A stretch of DNA of 64,000 bases from JAMXLO01 sp963719805 (GTDB taxonomy: Bacteria > Pseudomonadota > Alphaproteobacteria > Acetobacterales > Acetobacteraceae), in contig CAVRDF010000008.1 of the NCBI GenBank assembly GCA_963719805.1, positions 186,001 to 250,000 of the forward strand. Reading direction: 5' to 3'. This document shows, in pieces, positions 32,390-40,251 of the stretch. The notes beneath the pieces were generated by a model that was not told where the DNA came from, made no database searches, and saw nothing but the letters and a program-made list of their open reading frames with translations. The position numbers and the translations under genes were made by a program. Each line of letters starts with the position of its first letter. The stretch's first letter is position 1.

Positions 32390-32638
32390 ATGGCACAACG
32401 TTCGTCTGAACCGTCGGATGTGACACAGAAGGCGCTGTTCGGGATCGACGGCGGCTGGTACCAGGATTACTGGTACACCAACAACCACGATACCAGGCCA
32501 CGCATCCTGACGCGGTTGGCACGGTCAATCGGCAAGGTCATCACCACAGCAAGCGTCTGGCGTCCGGCAACGCTCCGGCAAGATGCGCCCGCACTTGTTC
32601 ACACCCAAGCAGACCGGCTGGTGGCTGGCGAGCGCTGA
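32390..32638 (+). CDS. Hypothetical 82-aa protein with strong ribosome-binding site
   Basis: An 82-codon frame starting MAQRSSEPSDVTQKALFGID. A perfect AGGAGG lies seven bases upstream of the ATG, which argues strongly for translation. The distinctive feature is GIDGGWYQDYWYTNNHD, rich in aromatic residues, followed by a basic helix PRILTRLARSIGKVITTASVW. No membrane segment or signal peptide is clear. I do not know the family. The gene stands alone, divergent from the TPR regulator and 96 bases upstream of a cupin gene. The C-terminal 25 residues look less protein-like than the rest, so a frameshift or short extension there cannot be excluded. Confidence 0.55.
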   Translation: MAQRSSEPSDVTQKALFGIDGGWYQDYWYTNNHDTRPRILTRLARSIGKVITTASVWRPATLRQDAPALVHTQADRLVAGER

Positions 32639-32734
32639 CAGGGTTCCTTGAGACATCGGGCGACAATGCGCCGCTTGACAGTGTTGGGGCGGATCAGGCG
32701 ACCATGCTGAGGTCAACCACGAGGTAGCAGCGTC

Positions 32735-33148
32735 ATGCCCGAAGGAATGATGAAGACCCGCAAGCGTCTGCTGGCGGACGAACCGTCACCGCCCTCGCAC
32801 TACGTCGATGTGGTCGGCGCGCCATGGGAGACCTCGAAGTTCCCCGGCATCGAGCACAAAGTGCTGTACAGCGACCCCAACACCGGGATGGCGACGCTGC
32901 TGTTCCGGCTGGCGCCCGGGGCTGTGGTGCCACTTCACGAGCACACGGGGGTCGAGCTGACCTATGTGCTGGAAGGCAGCCTGGAGGACGAGGAAGGTGA
33001 ATGCACCGCCGGCAATTTTGTCTGGCGTCCCTCTGGCAACACGCATGAAGCGCGGGCGCCGCGCGGCGCACTGTTGCTGGGCGTCTTCATGAGCCCCAAC
33101 CACTTCGCGGCTGGGCAGAAGTTCTTTACCGAGGAGAACCCTGGCTAG
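32735..33148 (+). CDS. Cupin-domain protein (ChrR-like)
   Basis: A 137-residue single-domain cupin. The first motif, PLHEHTGVELTYVLEGSLED (about 67-86), carries the H-x-H and Glu metal ligands. The second includes GNFVWRPSGNTHEARAP with the last His (about residue 109). ChrR-like cupins bind zinc or other metals and often act as anti-sigma factors or small-molecule isomerases or oxidases. No sigma factor gene is adjacent here, so an enzyme or sensor role is open. I use the ATG at 32735 (GAGG upstream); the ATG at 32747 is also possible. It overlaps by 23 bases, tail to tail, with the next gene. Confidence 0.85.
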   Translation: MPEGMMKTRKRLLADEPSPPSHYVDVVGAPWETSKFPGIEHKVLYSDPNTGMATLLFRLAPGAVVPLHEHTGVELTYVLEGSLEDEEGECTAGNFVWRPSGNTHEARAPRGALLLGVFMSPNHFAAGQKFFTEENPG

Positions 33149-33449
33149 ATTGTAGGGCTGCGTCGGCGATACCTTCGAGTTGCACCGCCTGGCCGTGCAA
33201 CGCGGAGACCCGAGTGTCGAGCGTGTCGAGGCTGCCGCGATAGCGTTGCAGGCTGTTGTTAAGGCCCGACACCACCGTCCCCAGTTCGGCCAGTGAACTG
33301 CGCCAGGCGGCAATCGCGGCACTTTGCTCGGCGACCGCGCTTTCCAACCCAGCGAGGGCACGACGCAGGCGCTCCTGCCCCTCTTGGCTGGCGGCCGGCG
33401 AGCGCTGCGGAAACGGAATGATCTGGGCGGTGGGAAATGTATCACTCAT
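33126..33449 (-). CDS. Hypothetical coiled-coil protein (107 aa)
   Basis: A small protein starting MSDTFPTAQIIPFPQRSP, followed by a long coiled coil from about residue 20 to 100 (ERLRRALAGLESAVAEQSAA, then LGTVVSGLNNSLQRYRGSLD). No known domain is visible. The disordered N-terminus with a IIPFPQR segment looks like a small conserved helical protein, but I cannot name it. It could be structural or a partner-binding protein. It is convergent and slightly overlapping with the cupin gene, and on the same strand as the DUF3429 gene that starts upstream. Confidence 0.6.
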   Translation of the reverse strand: MSDTFPTAQIIPFPQRSPAASQEGQERLRRALAGLESAVAEQSAAIAAWRSSLAELGTVVSGLNNSLQRYRGSLDTLDTRVSALHGQAVQLEGIADAALQSSQGSPR

Positions 33450-33515
33450 AACGCTCGGCCTGCTTCTCGACGGAGGTTAACAAAACATGAACCCCGCCAA
33501 AAATCCATACAATTC

Positions 33516-33983
33516 TCAGATATTGACGCTCTGCCCCAGCAAACGAAGCGCCAGAACGGTCACCAGCATGCCCAGCGCGACAACGACAAATCCCCAGCGC
33601 AGCCAGAGATAGCGTCCCGGCAGCAGGCCGCGTCGCGCCGCCCGCTGCTCGACGATCATCGCCCCAACATAGGCCACGATGAGCAGAACCAGCGCAACCC
33701 AGGCTGCCGCCACCAGCGGCAAAAGCAAAGCCATCCAGCCCGCCAGCAGCGCGATCACCGGAATGCCGAGGCGTGCACGCTGGATGAACCTGTCCTCCTG
33801 CGGGGCCTGCAGTTCGAAACCCCAATGGACGCCGGCGGCGAACGCCAAGGTAAGCGCGGCGTAGCCGATAAGCGCGCTCAGCATTCGCGCGGCGGTGCCG
33901 GCGTCAGGGGCGAGCGCGCCAAGCCCGCAGACGATGAACGGTACAATGCCGAGTACGGTCAGCAGGATCGCAAGCATGGGCAT
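33516..33983 (-). CDS. DUF3429 membrane protein
   Basis: A 155-residue integral membrane protein with about five transmembrane helices (LAILLTVLGIVPFIVCGLGAL, a pair around ALIGYAALTLAFAAGVHWGF, LGIPVIALLAGWMALLLPLV, and WLRWGFVVVALGMLVTVLAL). The GYAALTLAFAAGVHWGFEL stretch is typical of the DUF3429 family, whose role is unknown. The start is the first ATG (33981-33983). It faces the divergent CorC/CNNM gene across about 60 bases. The membrane topology is inferred from hydrophobicity only. Confidence 0.85.
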   Translation of the reverse strand: MPMLAILLTVLGIVPFIVCGLGALAPDAGTAARMLSALIGYAALTLAFAAGVHWGFELQAPQEDRFIQRARLGIPVIALLAGWMALLLPLVAAAWVALVLLIVAYVGAMIVEQRAARRGLLPGRYLWLRWGFVVVALGMLVTVLALRLLGQSVNI

Positions 33984-34044
33984 GCGCCATTAGCACCGGA
34001 TCGATGGAGGCTGACAACATCGGTTCCGCCGTTATGCTGTCGGC

Positions 34045-35343
34045 ATGGGCCTCGGCCTCGAAGTCGTCATCGTCCTGCTGCTGATCTTGTTGAACGGGCT
34101 TTTCGCGATGAGCGAACTGGCCCTGGTTTCCGTACGCCGGGCGCGTCTGGCAGTGCTGGAGCGCAAGGGGCTGCCGGGCGCGGCCAAGGCACGCGAACTG
34201 GCACAGGAGCCGCAGCGCTTCCTGCCCACGGTCCAGGTTGGGGTGACGCTGATCAGCATGCTCACCGGCGTGTTCGGCGGTGCGCGGATAACCGCCGACG
34301 TGCAGACCTTGCTCGCCATGTCTCCCGTCCTGGAACCTTGGTCCGGGACGCTGTCGCTGGTTCTGGTCGTGGTGGTCACGACATACCTGACCATGGTGCT
34401 GGGCGAACTGGTGCCGAAGCACATTGCCCTGCGCCGCCCCGAATACCTGGCCGCCCGGCTTGCTCCGTCTCTGGCCTTGCTGACCCGTATCACCAGCCCC
34501 GTCGTGTGGTTGCTCGATCGTTCGTCGGCTGCGGTGCTGCGTGTGTTCGGCCTGCAAAGCATCGCCCGCCCGACCATTACCGAGGAAGAATTGAAGGCCC
34601 TGCTCATCGAAGGGACGCAGGCCGGGGTGCTGGAGACGGAGGAGCGCGACATGATCGAGCGGCTGCTCCGGCTGGCAGACAAGCCGGTGCGCGCGATCAT
34701 GACGCCACGCACCGAGATCGCCTGGATCGACCGGACCGACCCGCCGAAGGACATCGCCGGGGCGCTCAAATCAGCGCCGCACTCACGCTTCGTGGTGTGC
34801 GACGGGTCGGTTGATAACGTGGTGGGCGTCGTGCAGGCGAAGGACCTGCTCGACCGGATCCTCGACGGCGGCGACCTGTCGCTGGCCGCGGCACTGCGCC
34901 AGCCGATGGTGGTGCCCGACACCGTGACCGCACTGGATACCTTGGAGCGGCTGAAATCGGATCCGTTGGGGCTCGCTCTGGTTATGGACGAATACGGCAG
35001 CTTCGAGGGGGTGGTGACCGCGGCCGACGTGCTCGAGGCTATCGTCGGCGATCCGACCGACGCCGAGACGCAGCCGGCCGACGCGGCGGGCGATGGCGAG
35101 GCGGCGCTGGTGATGGACGGCATGATGCCGGTCGACGAACTGAAAGCGCGGCTGTCGCTGCCCGACCTGCCGGCGGAAGGGAGCTACCACACCCTGGCCG
35201 GACTGTTGCTGGCGCTGTTGCGGCGGGTGCCGCGCGTGGGGGACCGCATCGTGTTTTCCGGCTGGCGCTTCGAGGTGTTGGAGATGGACGGCCGGCGCGT
35301 CGATAAGGTGCGTGCGGGGCGGGAACCGGCGGCGGAAACGTAG
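34045..35343 (+). CDS. CNNM/CorC-type membrane protein with CBS pair (DUF21-CBS-CorC_HlyC)
   Basis: A 432-residue protein of the hemolysin C/CNNM family. A DUF21 transmembrane domain with about three to four helices comes first (VVIVLLLILLNGLFAMSELA, then a loop). A cytosolic CBS pair follows at about 210-330 (MTPRTEIAWIDRTDPPKDIA, then FVVCDGSVDNVVGVVQAKDL, then LVMDEYGSFEGVVTAADVL). A CorC_HlyC module closes it (MDGMMPVDELKARLSLPDLP and on). Members are implicated in Mg2+/Co2+ efflux or transport; CBS domains usually bind adenine nucleotides. The inner membrane location is clear. Which ion, if any, it moves is not evident. Confidence 0.93.
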   Translation: MGLGLEVVIVLLLILLNGLFAMSELALVSVRRARLAVLERKGLPGAAKARELAQEPQRFLPTVQVGVTLISMLTGVFGGARITADVQTLLAMSPVLEPWSGTLSLVLVVVVTTYLTMVLGELVPKHIALRRPEYLAARLAPSLALLTRITSPVVWLLDRSSAAVLRVFGLQSIARPTITEEELKALLIEGTQAGVLETEERDMIERLLRLADKPVRAIMTPRTEIAWIDRTDPPKDIAGALKSAPHSRFVVCDGSVDNVVGVVQAKDLLDRILDGGDLSLAAALRQPMVVPDTVTALDTLERLKSDPLGLALVMDEYGSFEGVVTAADVLEAIVGDPTDAETQPADAAGDGEAALVMDGMMPVDELKARLSLPDLPAEGSYHTLAGLLLALLRRVPRVGDRIVFSGWRFEVLEMDGRRVDKVRAGREPAAET

Positions 35344-35460
35344 GCGCGACAGAAAGCTTGCTCTCGGCGCAGCAAAAACGGCATTAAGCCGCGTGAAGGC
35401 GGCGCCTGGTCAGAACGACCGGTAGCAGCATGGCCGCCCGATCATCTGGAGGCACTATTA

Positions 35461-37032
35461 GTGCGGTTGTTCCGCCGATTCTGGTCAGGCTTGCGGTCGC
35501 CCATCGGTATGATGCCCGTACTGGCGGATGGACCGGTCATCGGCAACATCCCGGCGGCGAAACGCGACCGCCTGCCGCATACCAGGCAGGCAACGATCGG
35601 CTTCGACGTGGCGTTGGATGTGCCGCTGTGCGTCGATCTCGACGGAACGCTGCTGCGCATCGACACGCTGCATGAAGCTGCGTTCGCTGCCGTCCTGGCG
35701 GACTGGCGTGTGTTATTCCGCATACCGAAATGGTTCGCCGCTGGGAAGGCACGGCTGAAGCAGGAACTGGCCGCGCGCTGGCGGTTCGCACCGGAAAACC
35801 TGCCTTACAGCACTGAACTGCTGCACCTGCTGGAACGCGAACACGCCGCAGGACGCCGCATCGTTCTATGCACCGCTGCCGATCGGCGCATTGCCGATGC
35901 GATTGCCGAGCATCTCGGCGTGTTCGACGACGTGATCGCATCGGACGGCACCGAAAATTTGCGTGGCGAACGCAAGGCGGAAGAGCTGTGCCGCCGCTAC
36001 GGAGAGCGTGGCTTCGTCTATGCCGGCAACGATTCGACCGACCACGCGGTGTGGCGGCACGCGGCAGCGGCGGTGGTGGTGAATGCCTCAGCATCGGTTG
36101 CCCGCGCGGCCAGTGCCGATTGCCGCGTGCTGGCAACGATAAAGGACGAGGGCTCGCTCCTGCGCGGAGCGGTACGCGCGCTCCGTCCCTACCAGTGGGT
36201 GAAGAACGTCTTCACCCTTGTGCCACTTGTGGCGGCGGGCGACATAGCAAACATCGCCGGCTGGCGGCATTCACTGGCGATCATGGCGGCGTTCTGCGCC
36301 ACCGCCTCGGCGATCTATGTGATCAACGACCTGTCCGATCTGGCTGCCGACAGGGCGCATCCGCGCAAACGCAAGCGTCCCTTCGCGAGTGGCGTGGTGC
36401 CACTGGCCAGCGGGCTCGCCATGGTGCCCGTACTGTTCGCCGTTGGCGCCTGGTTCGGCGTGGCGAGCGGGGCCGTGGAAGCGCTGGCGCTCTATCTGGC
36501 GATGTCACTCGGTTACACGCTGCGGCTGAAGGAAATGCCGCTGATCGATGTGTTCGTCCTTGCAGCGCTGTATACCATCCGATTGTTCGGCGGCGGTGAG
36601 GCAAGTGGACATCCGGTCTCGATCTGGCTGCTCGGCTTCTCTTCGTTCCTGTTCCTCAGTCTGGCTCTGGTGAAGCGGGTATCCGAACTGCACCGCCTGC
36701 AATCGGCCTCGCTGCGCCGGATCGAGCGACGCGACTACACGGTGGAAGACCTACCGATGCTGCAGATGTTCGGCGCGGCGTCCAGTTTCGCCTCGGCTGT
36801 CGTGTTGTCGCTGTATGTGCAGAGCGACATGGCGCTGCACATGTATGCCCGCCCGTCGATGCTGTGGGCGGTGATACCGCTATTGCTGTTTTGGCAGTGC
36901 CGGCTTTGGCTCTCCACCAGCCGTGGCTACATGAATGACGACCCGATCGTGTACGCGGCGCGCGACTGGGTTTCATGGCTGGTGTTTGCGGGCGTGCTCG
37001 GTGTGGCGCTGATGGCCCGGATACCGGTGTGA
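35461..37032 (+). CDS. HAD phosphatase fused to UbiA-family prenyltransferase
   Basis: A 523-residue two-domain protein. The N-terminal HAD domain has DLDGT at 59-63 and a second motif near FVYAGNDSTDHAVW (about 185-198). The C-terminal UbiA domain has a membrane-embedded prenyl-diphosphate site, NDLSDLAADRAHPRKRKRP at 289-307, and about seven to nine hydrophobic segments. The UbiA part resembles decaprenyl-phosphate phosphoribosyltransferases, which join a pentose phosphate to polyprenyl phosphate, and a HAD domain could remove the remaining phosphate. The start is a GTG. It heads a set of overlapping genes (EamA-like, GT-C, nucleotidyltransferase-HAD). A lipid-linked sugar donor is the reasonable inference; the substrate is unproven. 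Confidence 0.9.
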   Translation: MRLFRRFWSGLRSPIGMMPVLADGPVIGNIPAAKRDRLPHTRQATIGFDVALDVPLCVDLDGTLLRIDTLHEAAFAAVLADWRVLFRIPKWFAAGKARLKQELAARWRFAPENLPYSTELLHLLEREHAAGRRIVLCTAADRRIADAIAEHLGVFDDVIASDGTENLRGERKAEELCRRYGERGFVYAGNDSTDHAVWRHAAAAVVVNASASVARAASADCRVLATIKDEGSLLRGAVRALRPYQWVKNVFTLVPLVAAGDIANIAGWRHSLAIMAAFCATASAIYVINDLSDLAADRAHPRKRKRPFASGVVPLASGLAMVPVLFAVGAWFGVASGAVEALALYLAMSLGYTLRLKEMPLIDVFVLAALYTIRLFGGGEASGHPVSIWLLGFSSFLFLSLALVKRVSELHRLQSASLRRIERRDYTVEDLPMLQMFGAASSFASAVVLSLYVQSDMALHMYARPSMLWAVIPLLLFWQCRLWLSTSRGYMNDDPIVYAARDWVSWLVFAGVLGVALMARIPV

Positions 37033-37049
37033 GCGGGGCACGTGTGCAT

Positions 37050-37430
37050 ATGATCACCTGGCAGCTCTTTGCTCTGGTCCTGTTCAGCGTTTGCTGCTCG
37101 GCACTGGCGCAGATTTCCTTGAAATATGGCATGGCGCACGAAACTGTTCAGTTAGCCATTGCCCAGGGAGCCGGCTGGCGCATCGCTGTGCCAATCCTGA
37201 GCAACGTGTTCGTGCTCGGTGGTCTGTTTCTGTACGGGTTCAGCGCCGTTGTCTGGTTGTTCGTGCTGGCTCGCATCGACGTATCCGTGGCCTATCCATT
37301 TGTGTCGCTAGGGTTCCTGCTGACCATGACCCTGGGCTGTACCTTGTTCGGTGAAGTATTCACCATCCGCAAGATGATGGGGACGCTTGTTGTCATGCTG
37401 GGCGTCTACCTGGTGGCTGCCGGCCGGTGA
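37050..37430 (+). CDS. EamA/SMR-like small membrane protein, candidate flippase
   Basis: A 126-residue protein with four transmembrane helices (WQLFALVLFSVCCSALAQIS, ILSNVFVLGGLFLYGFSAVV, SVAYPFVSLGFLLTMTLGCT and KMMGTLVVMLGVYLVAAGR), the layout of SMR/EamA half-transporters. The ArnE/ArnF lipid flippases are known relatives of this shape. Sitting between a UbiA-type polyprenyl transferase and a GT-C glycosyltransferase, it could flip a polyprenyl-phosphate sugar across the membrane. I use the ATG at 37050; a GTG at 37029 is possible. The gene ends in a GTGA overlap with the GT-C gene, so translation is coupled. Confidence 0.8.
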   Translation: MITWQLFALVLFSVCCSALAQISLKYGMAHETVQLAIAQGAGWRIAVPILSNVFVLGGLFLYGFSAVVWLFVLARIDVSVAYPFVSLGFLLTMTLGCTLFGEVFTIRKMMGTLVVMLGVYLVAAGR

Positions 37431-39043
37431 ACCGCCGTATCGAGCTGGCGACAGCAGCCGTAATCCTCCTGGCCGCTACAGTCGCACTGTTTGTCTCGTC
37501 GCCGCATGACGGACAATTTTGGTGGAGCGATGCTCCGCGTCACGCGCTCAACGGCGCGTTCGTCAAGGATTTCATCGCCGCGCATCCATGGCATGACCCG
37601 GCTGCCTGGGCGATGCAGTACTACGTGAAGTATCCTGCACTCACGATACTGTTCTATCCGCCGCTGTTCTATTTCATCCTGGCGCCGTTCTACGCCGTGT
37701 TCGGTGTTAGCAATGGCACCGCGATCGCCGTGGTGCTGGTGCATTATTTCGCATTGGCATTTGGGCTTTATGTACTGGCGCGGCGCTGGGTCTCAGCACC
37801 ACTCGCCGTGCTGGCCGGCCTGTCGGCCTTTGCCGCACCTGCCATGGCTGAGTGGGGACGCCAGGTCATGCTGGAAATCCCCACGCTCGCCTATGCGATC
37901 TGGGGCGTCGTGCTGTTGCGCGACTATGCCGACAGCGGACGCCGGCTGCCGTTGTATTTCGGCACGTTCCTGCTGCTTTGCGCGCTCTATACCAAGCTCA
38001 ATACGGTGTTCCTGCTGCCGGTTGTCGCAGTGATGCTGTTTGCCGGACGCGGCAATCGGCTCTGGCGTGACAAGCATGTCTGGATCGCCGCCGGCCTAGC
38101 CGCTATCGGCATCCTCCCACTGATCTGGCTCACGCTGCGGTTTGGCAGTGCCAATGTGCAGTCGGTTGCCGGCATCTCCGACGCCGTCGTCCCGCGCGAC
38201 AGCATCGCGGGGTGGACCTGGTATGGACGGCAACTGCCCTGGCGAATGGGCTGGCCACTGTTGTTTGGCGCGGTGCTATGGCCGATCGCCGTTATGGTCC
38301 GCCGCGACGCACCGCCGCGTCTGGCCAAGCCGGATGCGGTGCTGCTGCTTGGCTGGATCGCCGTCGGCTACGTGTTCTTCTCCGGCATCGCGCTGAAGGA
38401 TTCTCGCTACGCGACCCAGTTCATTCCGCCGTTGCTGGTGCTGGCGATGCTGGCTCTGGCCAAGTTGTTGCCGCAGCGGGCCGCGATCGTCGCGGGTGTC
38501 GTGCTGGTGGCAGGCACCGCCTGGCAGACAGCACAATTCGCGCCGGTGCCGATGGTTGAAGGCTATCGCGAGGCGGCGGAATACATCGCTCGCGAGGCGC
38601 CCAAGGACGCAGTGGTCGTTTTTTCCGGCAAACGCGACGGCTCGTTCATCTTCAACATGCGGACGGGAGCGCGACACGACATTTCGATCCTGCGGTCCGA
38701 CAAGCTGTTGCTTGACATATCGGTCCGCCGGACCCTGGGTGTGCAGGAAAAGTCGCTGACCGAACAGCAGATCAGTGATCTGCTCGACCGTGACGGCGTG
38801 AGCTATGTGGTGGCGCAGGACGATTTTTGGACCGATCTGCCAGAGATGGCGCGATTCCAGTCGATCCTTCGATCGGACCATTTCAAGCAGGTCGCCGAGA
38901 TCCCGGTCGTGGCGAATGTCCCCGTTGAGGACGGGAAGCTGCTGATCTATCGCAATACGCACGACATATCGTCGGGGCCGCACATGGTCGACCTGCATTT
39001 GCCCATTATCGGCCAGACGGTGAAAGGCTCAGTCGGGCGTTGA
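37427..39043 (+). CDS. GT-C family glycosyltransferase (GT39/ArnT-like), multi-spanning
   Basis: A 538-residue protein with a GTG start overlapping the previous stop codon. The first large loop carries FWWSDAPRHALNGAFVKDF (about residues 27-45) with the acidic and His residues typical of GT-C transferases that use lipid-phosphate sugar donors. There are about ten hydrophobic helices (for example LAVLAGLSAFAAPAMAEWGR and IAAGLAAIGILPLIWLTLRF), then a soluble periplasmic C-terminal part (about 370-538). It presumably transfers a sugar from a polyprenyl-phosphate donor, such as one made by the HAD-UbiA protein, onto an envelope acceptor such as lipid A, LPS, or a protein. Confidence 0.85.
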   Translation: MNRRIELATAAVILLAATVALFVSSPHDGQFWWSDAPRHALNGAFVKDFIAAHPWHDPAAWAMQYYVKYPALTILFYPPLFYFILAPFYAVFGVSNGTAIAVVLVHYFALAFGLYVLARRWVSAPLAVLAGLSAFAAPAMAEWGRQVMLEIPTLAYAIWGVVLLRDYADSGRRLPLYFGTFLLLCALYTKLNTVFLLPVVAVMLFAGRGNRLWRDKHVWIAAGLAAIGILPLIWLTLRFGSANVQSVAGISDAVVPRDSIAGWTWYGRQLPWRMGWPLLFGAVLWPIAVMVRRDAPPRLAKPDAVLLLGWIAVGYVFFSGIALKDSRYATQFIPPLLVLAMLALAKLLPQRAAIVAGVVLVAGTAWQTAQFAPVPMVEGYREAAEYIAREAPKDAVVVFSGKRDGSFIFNMRTGARHDISILRSDKLLLDISVRRTLGVQEKSLTEQQISDLLDRDGVSYVVAQDDFWTDLPEMARFQSILRSDHFKQVAEIPVVANVPVEDGKLLIYRNTHDISSGPHMVDLHLPIIGQTVKGSVGR

Positions 39044-40251
39044 GTGGGTCGATACGCCAGTGCGCCGTGCTGGTTGGTGGACTGGGTACGCGGCTTGGCG
39101 CACTGACCGCGGTAACGCCAAAGCCTCTGCTGAGTGTCGGCGGCCGTCCCTTCCTGGCCTGGCTGATGCGCGAATTCATCCGCTTCGGCACTGAGGAGTT
39201 TGTACTGCTGGCCGGTCATGGCGCAGCGGCGATCGATGCTTCGCTCGACGCGCTGATCGCATCGCTGCCGCGCAAGACACGCGTCATGGTGTCGCAGGAG
39301 CCGTCACGCTCCGGAACTGGCGGCGCGGTATGGCATGCGCGCCACCGGCTGGACGAAGGTTTCCTGCTATGCAACGGCAATTCAATGTTCGCCACCAATC
39401 TGGCGCGACTGTTCGCCTGCGAAGCGCCGTGTGTGATGCTGCGGCACATGGACGATGGCTCGCGCTACGGATCGATTGAGATGACCGACGATATGATCAC
39501 CGGATTCCGCGAACGCCCCGCAAGCAGCGGGGCCAGCCTCATCAACGCCGGTATCTACCGGTTCGATCGTCGGCTGTTCGACGACCTAGGGCCGCATTGC
39601 TCGCTGGAAGCGGAAGTGTTGCCGCGGCTTGCCGCGCGCGGTGCGCTGCGCGGTTGTGTCGCCGAGGGTTACTTCCGCGACATCGGCGTGCCTGAGGATC
39701 TGGCGCGAGCGCAAAGGGAAGTCCCGCGCCGGCTTAAGCGCCCGGCTCTGTTCCTGGACCGGGACGGCGTCATCAATATCGACCATGGCTACGTCGGTTC
39801 GCGCGAGCGCTTCGAATGGACGCCGGGCGCGCTGGAGGCGATCCGGGCCGCGACCGATGCCGGATGGCAGGTCTTCGTCGTCACCAACCAGTCCGGTGTG
39901 GCGCGCGGGCACTACGATGAGGCGGCGGTAGTGACGCTGCACGAGTGGATGTGCGACGAGGTGCGGCAACACGGCGGCACCATCGACGACATACGCTACT
40001 GTCCGTATCATGAGGCCGCAGCGATCCCGGCGTATCGCCGCGCCAGCGATTGGCGCAAACCGGCTCCCGGGATGTTGCTTGACCTGATGCAGGCGTGGGA
40101 ACTGGATGCTGCACGCTGCGTGTTCGTCGGTAATCAGGACAGCGACATGGTGGCCGCGCGCGCCGCTGGGATCGAGGGCCGCCTGTTCACCGGCGGCAAT
40201 CTGATGGAGTTCGTCCGGCCGCTACTGGAAATCACTGCATGTCGTTGCTGA
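39040..40251 (+). CDS. Sugar-phosphate nucleotidyltransferase fused to HAD phosphatase (HddC-GmhB-like)
   Basis: A 403-residue fusion. The N-terminal domain (1-235) resembles the HddC-type nucleotidyltransferase: GGLGTRLGALTAVTPKPLL at 13-31, then SGTGGAVWHA, and INAGIYRFDRRLF. The C-terminal HAD domain (about 236-400) starts LFLDRDGVIN (Asp 240) and contains FVVTNQSGVARG and the KPAPGMLLDLM and FVGNQDSDM motifs of the histidinol-phosphatase/GmhB group. Together they could make an activated heptose or related sugar. The usual metal-binding Asp of the nucleotidyltransferase is replaced (NGNS at about 112-115 instead of NGDS). The start is a TTG overlapping the GT-C stop codon; a GTG at 39067 is possible. 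Confidence 0.88.
   Translation: MSGSIRQCAVLVGGLGTRLGALTAVTPKPLLSVGGRPFLAWLMREFIRFGTEEFVLLAGHGAAAIDASLDALIASLPRKTRVMVSQEPSRSGTGGAVWHARHRLDEGFLLCNGNSMFATNLARLFACEAPCVMLRHMDDGSRYGSIEMTDDMITGFRERPASSGASLINAGIYRFDRRLFDDLGPHCSLEAEVLPRLAARGALRGCVAEGYFRDIGVPEDLARAQREVPRRLKRPALFLDRDGVINIDHGYVGSRERFEWTPGALEAIRAATDAGWQVFVVTNQSGVARGHYDEAAVVTLHEWMCDEVRQHGGTIDDIRYCPYHEAAAIPAYRRASDWRKPAPGMLLDLMQAWELDAARCVFVGNQDSDMVAARAAGIEGRLFTGGNLMEFVRPLLEITACRC

Noticed and set aside
33324..34814. Long plus-strand open frame over the DUF3429 and CorC/CNNM genes
   Set aside because: It overlaps both real genes out of frame and shows low-complexity residues.
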